A DNA stretch of 64,000 nucleotides from Prosthecodimorpha hirschii (GTDB taxonomy: Bacteria > Pseudomonadota > Alphaproteobacteria > Rhizobiales > Ancalomicrobiaceae): contig NZ_LJYW01000001.1 in assembly GCF_001305515.1 (NCBI RefSeq), positions 3,879,452-3,943,451 of the forward strand. Reading direction: 5' to 3'. Shown here piece after piece: positions 17,935 through 25,842 of this stretch. The position numbers were made by a program, and so were the translations under genes. A model generated the notes under the pieces. The model did not search any database, was not told the DNA's origin, and saw only the letters and a program-made list of their open reading frames with translations. The stretch's first letter is position 1. Every line of letters starts with the position of its first letter.

Positions 17935-18039
17935 GGTGCCCTGCGGCGGCGGCATTTCACCCGCGGCCGGGCTTCGGCTATGGTCCGCCGCCATGGCGAC
18001 GCTGCGTCGCCCGCCTCATTCCGCCACACGGAGCCCGTC

Positions 18040-19230
18040 GTGCCCGGCCCTTCTCCCGCTCAGTCCTTCGATGTCGTCATCGCCGGCGGCGCCATCGTCG
18101 GTTCGTCCGTCGCCTATTTCCTGAAGCATGAACTCGGCTTCACCGGCTCCGTGGCGGTGATCGAGCCCGATCCGACCTATGCCCGCTCGGCGACGACCCT
18201 GTCGGCGGCCTCGATCCGGCAGCAATTCTCGACGCCCGAGAATATCCGCCTGTCGCTCTACGGCGTCGACTTCATCCGCTCGCTCAAGGCCCGTTTCGGC
18301 GCCGAGGCCGAGATCGGCTTCCACGAGGGCGGCTATCTCCTGCTGGCGAGCCCCGAGGGCTTGCCGATCCTTGAGGCGAATCATCGGGTGCAGGCGGCCG
18401 AACAGGCCGACATCGCCCTGCTCGATCCGACCGGGCTGTCGGCCCGCTTCCCCTGGCTGTCGACCGACGGCCTCGCCGCCGGCGCCTTCGGGGTGACGGG
18501 GGAGGGCTGGTTCGACGCCCATTCGCTGCTCGACCTGATCCGCAAGGGCGCGCGCGCCGCCGGGGCGACCTACCTTCAGGGCCGGGTCGCCGGCATCGGG
18601 CGCGACGGCAACCGCATCACCGGCGTCACGCTCGCCGACGGCAGCACGCTCGCCTGCGGTACCTTCGTCAATGCCGCCGGCCCGGCGGCCGGCGATGTCG
18701 CCGCGCTCGCCGGCATCGCGCTGCCGGTGGAGCCGCGCAAGCGCTTCGTCTTCGTCATCCATTGCCGCGAGAAGCTGCCCGGCATGCCGCTGCTGGTCGA
18801 CACAACCGGCGTCTATGTCCGGCCGGAGGGCGAGTACCACATCTGCGGCGTCTCGCCCGAGGAGGGACCGGATCCGCGTCCGGCCGACGACGATTTCGAG
18901 GTCGACTATGCGCTGTTCGAGGACCTGATCTGGCCGGCGCTCGCCACCCGCATCCCGGCCTTCGAGGCCGCCAAGCTGATCCGGGCCTGGGCCGGCCACT
19001 ACGACTACAACACGCTCGACCAGAATGCCGTCATCGGGCCGCATCCGGAGATCGGCAACTTCTTCTTCGCCAACGGCTTTTCCGGGCACGGGCTGCAGCA
19101 GGCCCCGGCCGCCGGGCGGGCGATCGCCGAATGGATCGTCGCGGGCCGCTCGGTCTCGCTCGATCTCGCCGTGTTCGGCTTCGAGCGGATCGCGGCCGGC
19201 CGGCCGGTGCGCGAGCTCAACGTGATATGA
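18040..19230 (+). CDS. FAD-dependent oxidoreductase of the DAO family
   Basis: A flavoenzyme of 396 residues resembling D-amino-acid/glycine/sarcosine oxidase-type proteins. The N-terminal dinucleotide fold is FDVVIAGGAIVGSSVAYFL, followed by SAASIRQQFSTPENIRLS. The C-terminal part has YDYNTLDQNAVIGPHPEIGN and FANGFSGHGLQQAPAAGRA, typical of the family's flavin contacts. The GTG at 18040 is preferred because GGAG stands six bases before it; the frame is open to 17980. The stop overlaps the start of a pyridoxal kinase gene, which in turn overlaps a DUF429 gene. The neighbour hints at an amine or amino-acid substrate, but that is inference. Confidence 0.85.
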   Translation: MPGPSPAQSFDVVIAGGAIVGSSVAYFLKHELGFTGSVAVIEPDPTYARSATTLSAASIRQQFSTPENIRLSLYGVDFIRSLKARFGAEAEIGFHEGGYLLLASPEGLPILEANHRVQAAEQADIALLDPTGLSARFPWLSTDGLAAGAFGVTGEGWFDAHSLLDLIRKGARAAGATYLQGRVAGIGRDGNRITGVTLADGSTLACGTFVNAAGPAAGDVAALAGIALPVEPRKRFVFVIHCREKLPGMPLLVDTTGVYVRPEGEYHICGVSPEEGPDPRPADDDFEVDYALFEDLIWPALATRIPAFEAAKLIRAWAGHYDYNTLDQNAVIGPHPEIGNFFFANGFSGHGLQQAPAAGRAIAEWIVAGRSVSLDLAVFGFERIAAGRPVRELNVI

Positions 19231-20177
19231 CCGGCGCGGCCGCTCCTCATCCTGGCCCCGATCGCGGCAAGCCGGCCGTGATCGTCGTGTCGAGCCTGGT
19301 GGCGCGCGGTTCGGTCGGCGGGCGCGGGGCGGTGTTCGCACTGCAAAGGCTCGGCTTCCCGGTCTGGTTCGTACCGACCGTGACGCTGCCATGGCATCCG
19401 GGCCACGGCCGCGCCACCCGCCTCGTCGCGCCCGACGAGGCCTTCGCGGCGCTGGTCGACGACCTGGCCGGTTCGCCCAAGCTCGGCGAGGTCGGCGCCG
19501 TGCTGACCGGCTATTTCGGCGCGCCCGGCCAGGTCGAGGCCGCCGCCCGCCTGATCGCGGCCGTCCGGGCGGCGCGGCCGGCGGCCCTGCATCTGTGCGA
19601 CCCGGTGATCGGCGATGTCCGCCCCGACGGCTCGGGCGGCCTCTACGTGCCGGAGGCGACCGCGGCGGCGATCCGCGACCGTCTGGTGCCCGGCGCCGAC
19701 ATCCTGACCCCGAACCGCTTCGAGGCCGGCTGGCTCGCCGGCCTGCCGACCGGCTCGACCGCCGAGACGATTGCGGCGGCGCGCGCGCTCGGCCGGCCGA
19801 CCGTGCTGGTCACCTCGGCCCCGGCCATGATGGCGCGCGCCTTCGCCAATCTGCTGGTCACCGCCAAGGGCGCCGTGCAGGCCGAGCATCCGCTCGTCGA
19901 GGGCGCGCCGAACGGCACCGGCGACCTGCTCGCCGCCCTGTTCCTGGCCCGCATCCTCGACGGCGCCGGTCCCGAGAAGGCCCTGGAGCGGGCCGCCGCG
20001 ACGGTGTTCGACATGGTCGCCCGCTCGGTCCGCGCCGGCGCCGACGAGCTTCTGCTCGCCGCCGAACAGGACGTGCTGGCCCATTCCATGGCGACCGTCT
20101 CGGTGCGCACCCTGGCCGAACCGGGCCGCCCGCGCGGCGATGGGCCGCGTCGCGCGCCGAAGCCGGGCACGCTGTGA
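19227..20177 (+). CDS. pdxY: Pyridoxal kinase
   Basis: A PfkB/ribokinase-superfamily kinase of 316 residues that phosphorylates pyridoxal to pyridoxal 5'-phosphate in vitamin B6 salvage. Visible signs are the N-terminal VVSSLVARGSVGGRGAVFAL, LTGYFGAPGQVEAA, the phosphate region CDPVIGDVRPDGSGGLYV, DILTPNRFEAGWLAG, and the catalytic-base segment EGAPNGTGDLLAALFLA. The ATG overlaps the preceding stop (ATGA) and its own stop overlaps the next start (GTGA), so three genes are coupled. The symbol is by family resemblance; PdxK-type function cannot be excluded. Confidence 0.85.
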   Translation: MTGAAAPHPGPDRGKPAVIVVSSLVARGSVGGRGAVFALQRLGFPVWFVPTVTLPWHPGHGRATRLVAPDEAFAALVDDLAGSPKLGEVGAVLTGYFGAPGQVEAAARLIAAVRAARPAALHLCDPVIGDVRPDGSGGLYVPEATAAAIRDRLVPGADILTPNRFEAGWLAGLPTGSTAETIAAARALGRPTVLVTSAPAMMARAFANLLVTAKGAVQAEHPLVEGAPNGTGDLLAALFLARILDGAGPEKALERAAATVFDMVARSVRAGADELLLAAEQDVLAHSMATVSVRTLAEPGRPRGDGPRRAPKPGTL

Positions 20178-20938
20178 CGGTGCCGCCGCAGGGTGGGACT
20201 GCTTCGGCGGCGGGGCCGGTCGCCGGCGTCGACGGCTGTCCGGCCGGCTGGGTCGCGGTCACGCTCGATGCCGGTGCGCCGCATCTCGCCGTCCATGCCG
20301 ATTTCGCCGCCATCCTCGCCGCGGAGGGGGGCGTGATCGCGGTCGACATGCCGATCGGCCTGCCGGATCGGGTCGGCTTGGGCGGACGCGGGCCGGAGCG
20401 GCTTGTCCGCCCGCTCCTCGGCGAGCGGCAGTCCTCGGTCTTCTCGGTGCCGAGCCGGGCCGCCGTCTGGGCCGTCGACGATCTCGACGCGCCCGACGCC
20501 TACCGGACCATCTGCGACGTCGCCTTCGCCACCTCAGAGCCGCCGCGCAAGATCTCGCGCCAGTGCTTCCACATCCTGCCCAAGATCCGCGAGATCGACC
20601 GGCTGATGACGCCGGCTCTGTCGGGCCGCGTCTTCGAGGTCCACCCGGAGGTCGCCTTCTGGCGGCTGAACGGCGGCTCGGCGATGCGCCTGCCCAAGAA
20701 GGTCAAGAACCGCGCCGCCGAGCCGGGTCTCGCCGAGCGGATCGACCTGCTCGTCCGCCACGGCTATCCGCGTGCCTTCCTGGAGCAGGCGCTGCCGCGC
20801 GGCGTCGGCCGCGACGACCTGATCGATGCCGCCGTCAACGCCCTGATCGCCGTCCGGATCGCGGCCGGCGAGGCCCGGCCCTTCCCCGATCCGCCCGAGC
20901 GGGACGGGCGCGGCCTGACGGTGGCGATCTGGGCCTGA
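20174..20938 (+). CDS. DUF429 domain protein (predicted RNase H-like fold)
   Basis: A protein of 254 residues with the DUF429 hallmarks: VAGVDGCPAGWVAVTL at the N-terminus, GVIAVDMPIGLPD, a motif RKISRQCFHILPKIREID, VFEVHPEVAFWRLNGG, and GRDDLIDAAVNALIAVRIA. The acidic residues in VDGCPAGW and VDMPIGLPD could form a nuclease-like site, as predicted for the family, but no activity is established. The GTG start overlaps the pyridoxal kinase stop. There is no obvious functional link with vitamin B6; the coupling itself is the clue. Confidence 0.8.
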   Translation: MTVPPQGGTASAAGPVAGVDGCPAGWVAVTLDAGAPHLAVHADFAAILAAEGGVIAVDMPIGLPDRVGLGGRGPERLVRPLLGERQSSVFSVPSRAAVWAVDDLDAPDAYRTICDVAFATSEPPRKISRQCFHILPKIREIDRLMTPALSGRVFEVHPEVAFWRLNGGSAMRLPKKVKNRAAEPGLAERIDLLVRHGYPRAFLEQALPRGVGRDDLIDAAVNALIAVRIAAGEARPFPDPPERDGRGLTVAIWA

Positions 20939-21126
20939 GCCGGCCTTGGCGATCTCCCATGACTGCAACGGTCTGCGGCCGCCAGCGGGTGACTGACCGT
21001 CAGCGGTTCGAGGACCAACAATCGATCAGTGTCCGCCAGTGGGTCTGCGACCACCGGAGGGCTGGACAATCCCGCGCCGCGCGGTCACATCGGGGGCATG
21101 GTGCAGTGCGACAGGCGGGGGCGGCG

Positions 21127-22179
21127 ATGAGCAAGACCAATCCGGGCAATTTCTTCGAGGATTTCCGCATCGGGCAGGTGATCCGCCATGCCACGCCGCG
21201 CACCGTCACGACCGGCGACGTGGCGCTCTACACCGCCCTCTACGGCCCGCGCTTCGCGGTCCAGTCCTCCGATGCCTTCGCCCGGGCGATCAACTATCCG
21301 CGCGCGCCGCTCGACGATCTGCTCGTGTTCCACATCGTCTTCGGCAAGACGGTGCCGGACATCTCGCTCAACGCCATCGCCAATCTCGGCTATGCCGGCT
21401 GCCGCTTCCTGGCGCCGGTCTATCCGGGCGACACGCTGTCGACCGTCTCCGAGGTGATCGGCCTGAAGGAGAATTCCAACCGCAAGACCGGCGTCGTCTA
21501 TGTCCGCTCGACCGGCTACAACCAGGACGGCGCGGAGGTGCTCGACTATGTGCGCTGGGTCATGGTGCGCAAGAGCGACGAGAGCGCCGGCATCGCCGAC
21601 GAGCATGTGCCGGAACTGCCGGCGGTGCTGGCGCCCGACGTGATCGGCGCGGCCGTGCCGCTGCTCGACGGCGCCGGCTACGACGCCGTGCTTGCCGGCA
21701 GCCCGCATCGTTTCGAGGACTACCGGCCCGGCGAGCGGATCGACCATGTCGACGGCATGACGGTCGAGGAAGCCGAGCACCAGCTGGCGACGCGGCTCTA
21801 CCAGAACACCGCCAAGGTGCATTTCAACCAGTTCACCGAGGGCCAGGGCCGCTTCGGCCGCCGGCTGATCTATGGCGGCCACGTCATCTCGCTCGCCCGC
21901 GCGCTCAGCTTCAACGGCCTCGGCAACGCCTTCCATGTCGCCGCCATCAACGGCGGCCGCCATGTCGCCCCGCTCTTCGCCGGCATGACGGTGTTCGCCT
22001 GGTCGGAGGTGCTCGACACCGCCGACCTGCCCGGCCGCACCGATGTCGGCGCCCTGCGCATCCGGACGGTGGCCACCAAGGACCGGCCCTGCGCCGACTT
22101 CCCCCACCGGCTGGAGACGGGCGACTACGATCCGTCCGTCATCCTCGATCTCGACTACTGGGTGCTGATCCCGCGGTGA
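21127..22179 (+). CDS. mcd: Mesaconyl-CoA hydratase (beta-methylmalyl-CoA dehydratase)
   Basis: A double hot-dog, MaoC-like enzyme of 350 residues. It interconverts mesaconyl-C1-CoA and beta-methylmalyl-CoA in the ethylmalonyl-CoA pathway, which replaces the glyoxylate shunt in many alphaproteobacteria. The start NPGNFFEDFRIGQVIRHATP and the stretches HIVFGKTVPDISLNAIANL, VYPGDTLSTVSEVIGL, RIDHVDGMTVEEAEHQLATR and TRLYQNTAKVHFN agree closely with the Rhodobacter Mcd sequence as recalled. The same enzyme is called MeaC in Methylorubrum. It is transcribed alone; ccr, ecm and mcl genes are not in the window. Identification is by recall of family sequence, not a database search. Confidence 0.85.
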   Translation: MSKTNPGNFFEDFRIGQVIRHATPRTVTTGDVALYTALYGPRFAVQSSDAFARAINYPRAPLDDLLVFHIVFGKTVPDISLNAIANLGYAGCRFLAPVYPGDTLSTVSEVIGLKENSNRKTGVVYVRSTGYNQDGAEVLDYVRWVMVRKSDESAGIADEHVPELPAVLAPDVIGAAVPLLDGAGYDAVLAGSPHRFEDYRPGERIDHVDGMTVEEAEHQLATRLYQNTAKVHFNQFTEGQGRFGRRLIYGGHVISLARALSFNGLGNAFHVAAINGGRHVAPLFAGMTVFAWSEVLDTADLPGRTDVGALRIRTVATKDRPCADFPHRLETGDYDPSVILDLDYWVLIPR

Positions 22180-22218
22180 GGGTAGGGTAGGGGAGCCGGG
22201 CAAACTGGCAGTATCCGG

Positions 22219-23658
22219 TCAGGCGATCCGCTCCAGCTTCGGATCGTTGATCATCGCTTCGAATTCATCGTCGTCGAAGCGGTCCAGATAGGTCTCGTAG
22301 AGCGTCGAGCGCGCCAGTGCGGCGGCCTGCTCGAACGCCATCTTGGCCTGCGGATCGTCGGGTTTGCTGCGCCGGTCCGCGGCCTTCTGGCGAAAGTCGG
22401 TGATGTCCTGCTCAAGGCGCTTTCGGGTATCGGACGGCGCCACGCTGCCGGCCACATAGGCGAGCTGGCTGATTCCACTGAGGTAGACGATCTCCTGCGG
22501 CAGAGTAAAACCGGCAAGACCGACCGCCGTACAACCCAGGATGCTGACGGCGACAAGCCCGGTGAACAACAATGCCTGCACTTTGGCGACGTCGATTTCG
22601 CCATGGGTCTCGATAAGGTCGGAGAGATGCGGCTTGTCTCTGCTGATGATGAGAAGCTTGCCGCCGATCAGAAGGCGTCGCGTGGCCGGCGAGATTCCCG
22701 CCCAATCGTTGGTGGCTCGAACGAAGGTGCTTCCGAGGGCTGTTATGCCGAGCAGTTGCAAAATCGTTGAAGACATGGATGGCAGTGTTCCAAGATAAAT
22801 ATAGACATACAATACGACAAATCCGACTACAGAGCTGAAGATGAGAATCTGAAATCGACTGAGGCTGCCGTATCCGAGTGAATTCTGAGAGATAAAGACT
22901 GGGTCAGCACAGATTCGAATTCGGTGCATAAATGTTCCGAGTGTCAGAGGCAGCGGGTAGTTTCCGTCATCCGCGGGGTTGATCAGCTTGTCGATTTTCG
23001 TTTTGTTCAACCGCCAGGCCGCGAAGCTGATCAGGCTCCAGAACAAGCCTAAAGCCGCGAGTGACGCGGCCCACGCGTAAAGCGGTTTGACGACCTCGAC
23101 GTCGATGATCGTGTAGCCGATCAGCGTATTCGTTGTGCCGTTGCAAAGGGCGGCTACGAGCTGCCAGGGCTCTGTTAAGGCCACAATATTCGGGGCATCC
23201 AGCCTGACGACGATGGCATCGGTGCTCCGGGTATCGATTTTGGTGTTGATCGGCAACTTGACCGGCGGCGGCGCGTCGCGGAAGTCCGACGGCGAGTTGA
23301 TGCTCCACACGACCTTTGGCTGGGCTGCGCCGTTTGTGTAGATCAAAGTCGTGGCGTCCTTCGAGGGAAGTTCAATCCTCACCAGGGCCGCATCACCGAC
23401 TGCGACACGAATTTCGTCGGAGCGCGAATATCCGGCACTGTCGTAGACGTTCTTCGTTCGACTCGGTAATAGGATGGGGGCTGCGACAGTGGAATCCGTG
23501 CTCTTGAAGTTCACGGTCTTCCGGAACAACTCCTCGGAATTCGACCACTCGCAGGTCTGAGCCTGAGGGTTGCCATGACTGCTCTTGGCACCCAGCCCCA
23601 GGACGGCAATCAGCGCCAACGTGGCGATGGCGAAACATGTCGGAATCCGTTTTTTCAT
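22219..23658 (-). CDS. Unknown exported membrane protein with internal duplication
   Basis: A protein of 479 residues that belongs to no family I can name. Residues 1-29 look like a signal peptide. Residues 30-190 form an extracytoplasmic region rich in Ser, Thr, Asp and Val with two cysteines (36 and 172). A membrane segment follows at 192-216, then a cytoplasmic loop, then four segments near 268-290, 296-313, 360-384 and 389-407, and a charged C-terminal tail. The two segment pairs look like a duplication: RFQILIFSSVVGF..LPS..ILQLLGITALG resembles KVQALLFTGLVAV..LPQEIVYLSGISQLA. The gene and its upstream region are AT-richer than the neighbours, which may mean recent transfer. AGGAG lies eight bases before the ATG. 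Confidence 0.75.
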   Translation of the reverse strand: MKKRIPTCFAIATLALIAVLGLGAKSSHGNPQAQTCEWSNSEELFRKTVNFKSTDSTVAAPILLPSRTKNVYDSAGYSRSDEIRVAVGDAALVRIELPSKDATTLIYTNGAAQPKVVWSINSPSDFRDAPPPVKLPINTKIDTRSTDAIVVRLDAPNIVALTEPWQLVAALCNGTTNTLIGYTIIDVEVVKPLYAWAASLAALGLFWSLISFAAWRLNKTKIDKLINPADDGNYPLPLTLGTFMHRIRICADPVFISQNSLGYGSLSRFQILIFSSVVGFVVLYVYIYLGTLPSMSSTILQLLGITALGSTFVRATNDWAGISPATRRLLIGGKLLIISRDKPHLSDLIETHGEIDVAKVQALLFTGLVAVSILGCTAVGLAGFTLPQEIVYLSGISQLAYVAGSVAPSDTRKRLEQDITDFRQKAADRRSKPDDPQAKMAFEQAAALARSTLYETYLDRFDDDEFEAMINDPKLERIA

Positions 23659-23920
23659 CGCGGTGACTCCTGAAAGTGCAGGAGGGGATTCTAAAATGCA
23701 GGATTATTATTGGTCTGATCTTGAGCCTACTAAAATAAAGTTGCAACAAAAATAAAATACAATCTGAAATTTATAGATACGGTAAAATAGCCCACTGATG
23801 CCCGCGGTGGAGGGGACTGCTGCGTCTCTGCCGGACGGCTGCGCTCGACGCCGGATCGGTTGCGCGGCGGCCCCCGCCCGGGCACCCTCAGGCCCGACCA
23901 CTGACATGAAGGGCCAATCG

Positions 23921-24427
23921 ATGCTCGACCATTTCCGCATGTTCGCCGGCTACAATGCCTGGGCCAACCGGCGGCTCTACGAAGCCGCCGCGGCGCTTCC
24001 GGAGGCCGACTATCGGGCCGATCACGGGGCCTTTTTCGGGTCGCTGCATCGGACGCTTAACCATATTCTGGTCGGCGATCGCATCTGGATGCGCCGGTTC
24101 ACCGGTGCGGGCGAGGCGCCGAACCGGCTCGACGCGATCCTGCATGACGACCTCGCGGGGCTGACCGCGGCCCGTTTCGCCGAGGACCGGCGCATCGTCG
24201 ACTGGGTCGACGGCCTGGACGCGGCTCGGCTTGCGGCGACCTTCACCTATGTTCCGGTGACGCGGCCCGAGCCCGTGACGCAGCCGCTCGCGCCTGCGCT
24301 CGCCCATTTCTTCAACCACCAGACCCACCATCGCGGCCAGGCGCATGTGATCCTGACCCGCTCCGCCGGCCGCGCGCCGGACCTCGACCTGATCTTGTTC
24401 CAGCGAGAGACCGGGATCGGGATGTGA
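23921..24427 (+). CDS. DinB-family metal-binding four-helix protein
   Basis: A protein of 168 residues of the DinB/YfiT-like superfamily. It opens with LDHFRMFAGYNAWANRRLYEAAAAL, carries a histidine in LNHILVGDRIWMRRF, and the C-terminal HQTHHRGQAHVILTR; these three histidine positions normally bind a divalent metal. Members act as thiol-dependent transferases or hydrolases in some bacteria, but most are uncharacterised. The ATG at 23921 is preferred over 23906 because AAGGG stands seven bases before it. It has no operon partners. Confidence 0.85.
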   Translation: MLDHFRMFAGYNAWANRRLYEAAAALPEADYRADHGAFFGSLHRTLNHILVGDRIWMRRFTGAGEAPNRLDAILHDDLAGLTAARFAEDRRIVDWVDGLDAARLAATFTYVPVTRPEPVTQPLAPALAHFFNHQTHHRGQAHVILTRSAGRAPDLDLILFQRETGIGM

Positions 24428-25023
24428 TCGGCGCTTGGCCGGCTCCCGCTCGGGCGGCGGCGCCCGGGTGCCGTCGACCGGCCTGCGCGGCGCGGTGCCG
24501 GTCGTCCCGCCGTCCGACGGGTCTCGGCCCGCGCCGGTCTTGCCGCTCGGCATCGGGCTGCCGGACCGAGGCGGCGGGGCGCGGGCGCGGGATGGGGCAG
24601 CGCGGAAAGCAATCTCGAATCAGGCCCTTGGTCCGGTCGACCGGGACCCGCGCGAAGGACCGGACGCCGCACCGCCCGGTCTCGCGAGACCCTGCCCGTC
24701 ATCCCGTGCATGCTGCACTGCAAGGTCTTGTGTGCGTGACGGCTTCATGCGTATGACGGTGAGATATTTCAGGTATATGGCATGCCAGGATAGCAATGGT
24801 TGAGCATTTTTTCCCGACGCGAGCCGTCCGGGCGATGGATTGCGACGTAATCCCTTTGGACGTTTTGACGCAGAGCAGCAAAAGGGATTAGAACCTAGAC
24901 CCGTCGGGCGGGGGGCCTGCAGAACGAGGCGCGTCGGGGGGGGACCCGGCGCCGCATTCGATCCGGACCGCCCGAACGAGTTCGCTTCAACGACGACCGC
25001 CTTCAACGGACGGACCAGTGCCG
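24428..25023. other. Gene-free region upstream of the succinate dehydrogenase operon
   Basis: About 600 bases without a supported gene. Visible elements: a TGCATGCTGCACTGCAA string at 24707-24723, a perfect palindrome TGGCATGCCA at 24778-24787, and an inverted repeat AATCCCTTT/AAAGGGATT at 24849-24889. The region presumably carries the sdh promoter, although no -35/-10 pair stands out. Confidence 0.4.
24849..24889. promoter_or_regulatory. Inverted repeat upstream of sdhC
   Basis: Arms AATCCCTTT (24849-24857) and AAAGGGATT (24881-24889) pair perfectly over nine bases around a 23-base loop. It lies about 135 bases before sdhC. It may be an operator or an RNA structure in the sdh leader; there is no T-run to make it a terminator. 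Confidence 0.35.
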
Positions 25024-25431
25024 ATGTCGACCACGGAAAGCAAAGCGAGCGGACCCGCGCGCCCGCTCTCGCCGCACCTGCAGATCTACCGGTTCTCCTG
25101 GACGATGGCGATGTCGATCGCCCATCGCATCACCGGTGCGGCGCTCTACGGCGGCACGCTGCTGGTCGCGATCTGGCTGGTCGCGGCGGCGTCCGGCAAG
25201 GCGAGCTACGACACCGTGCAGTGGTTCTTCGGCTCCTTCCTCGGCCTCCTGGTCCTGTTCGGCTTCACCTTCGCGCTCTGGCACCACACGCTCGGCGGCA
25301 TCCGTCACCTGATCTGGGACACCGGCAAGGGCTTCGAGCTGCAGAGCCGGATGGCGATGGCCAAGTTCACGCTGATCGGGTCGGCCGTCCTGACGGTCCT
25401 GACCTGGATCGTCGCCCTCGTGGTCCGTTGA
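25024..25431 (+). CDS. sdhC: Succinate dehydrogenase cytochrome b556 subunit
   Basis: Membrane anchor of complex II, 135 residues, with three membrane segments. RPLSPHLQIYRFSWTMAMSI and AHRITGAALYGG are typical SdhC N-terminal motifs; SIAHRITG holds the quinone-site serine and arginine, and ALWHHTLGGIRHLIWD carries the haem-ligand histidine region. It passes electrons from the iron-sulphur subunit to ubiquinone in the inner membrane. ATG 25024 and GTG 25018 are both possible starts. First gene of sdhC-sdhD-sdhA-DUF3052-sdhB. Confidence 0.95.
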   Translation: MSTTESKASGPARPLSPHLQIYRFSWTMAMSIAHRITGAALYGGTLLVAIWLVAAASGKASYDTVQWFFGSFLGLLVLFGFTFALWHHTLGGIRHLIWDTGKGFELQSRMAMAKFTLIGSAVLTVLTWIVALVVR

Positions 25432-25442
25432 GGAGAACTCCG

Positions 25443-25823
25443 ATGTCGATGCGCACCCCGCTCGGCCGCGTCCGCGGTCTCGGCTCCGCCCATGACGGTA
25501 CCCACCACTTCTGGCAGAAGCGGGTCACCTCGGTGGCGCTCGTTCCGCTGACCCTGATCGTGGTCGGCGTGGTGATCGCGATCCCCGGCCGCAGCCATGC
25601 CGACGCCGTCGCGCTGCTCGGCCATCCGCTGGTCGCCATCACGCTGCTCGCCACGCTCCTCGCCGGCATCCACCACATGCATCTCGGCATGCAGGTGGTC
25701 ATCGAGGACTACATCCACACCGAGCCGACCAAGACGGCGCTGGTTCTCGCCAACACCTTCTTCTGCGCCCTGATGGCCATCGCGTGCGTCTGGGCCGTCG
25801 TGAAGCTCTCCTTCGGCATCTGA
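25443..25823 (+). CDS. sdhD: Succinate dehydrogenase membrane anchor subunit
   Basis: The second hydrophobic subunit of complex II, 126 residues, with three membrane segments. It begins with [20 protein letters not shown] and [16 protein letters not shown], and has the conserved [18 protein letters not shown] with the second haem-ligand histidine region. It pairs with SdhC to hold haem b and the quinone pocket. GAGGAG stands just before the ATG, 11 bases after sdhC ends. Confidence 0.95.
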   Translation: MSMRTPLGRVRGLGSAHDGTHHFWQKRVTSVALVPLTLIVVGVVIAIPGRSHADAVALLGHPLVAITLLATLLAGIHHMHLGMQVVIEDYIHTEPTKTALVLANTFFCALMAIACVWAVVKLSFGI

Positions 25824-25842
25824 ACGCTCGGACACAGCACCC

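Noticed and set aside
24840..25442. N-terminal extension of sdhD through sdhC
   Set aside because: The extra residues are an out-of-frame reading of sdhC; GAGGAG before 25443 marks the true start.
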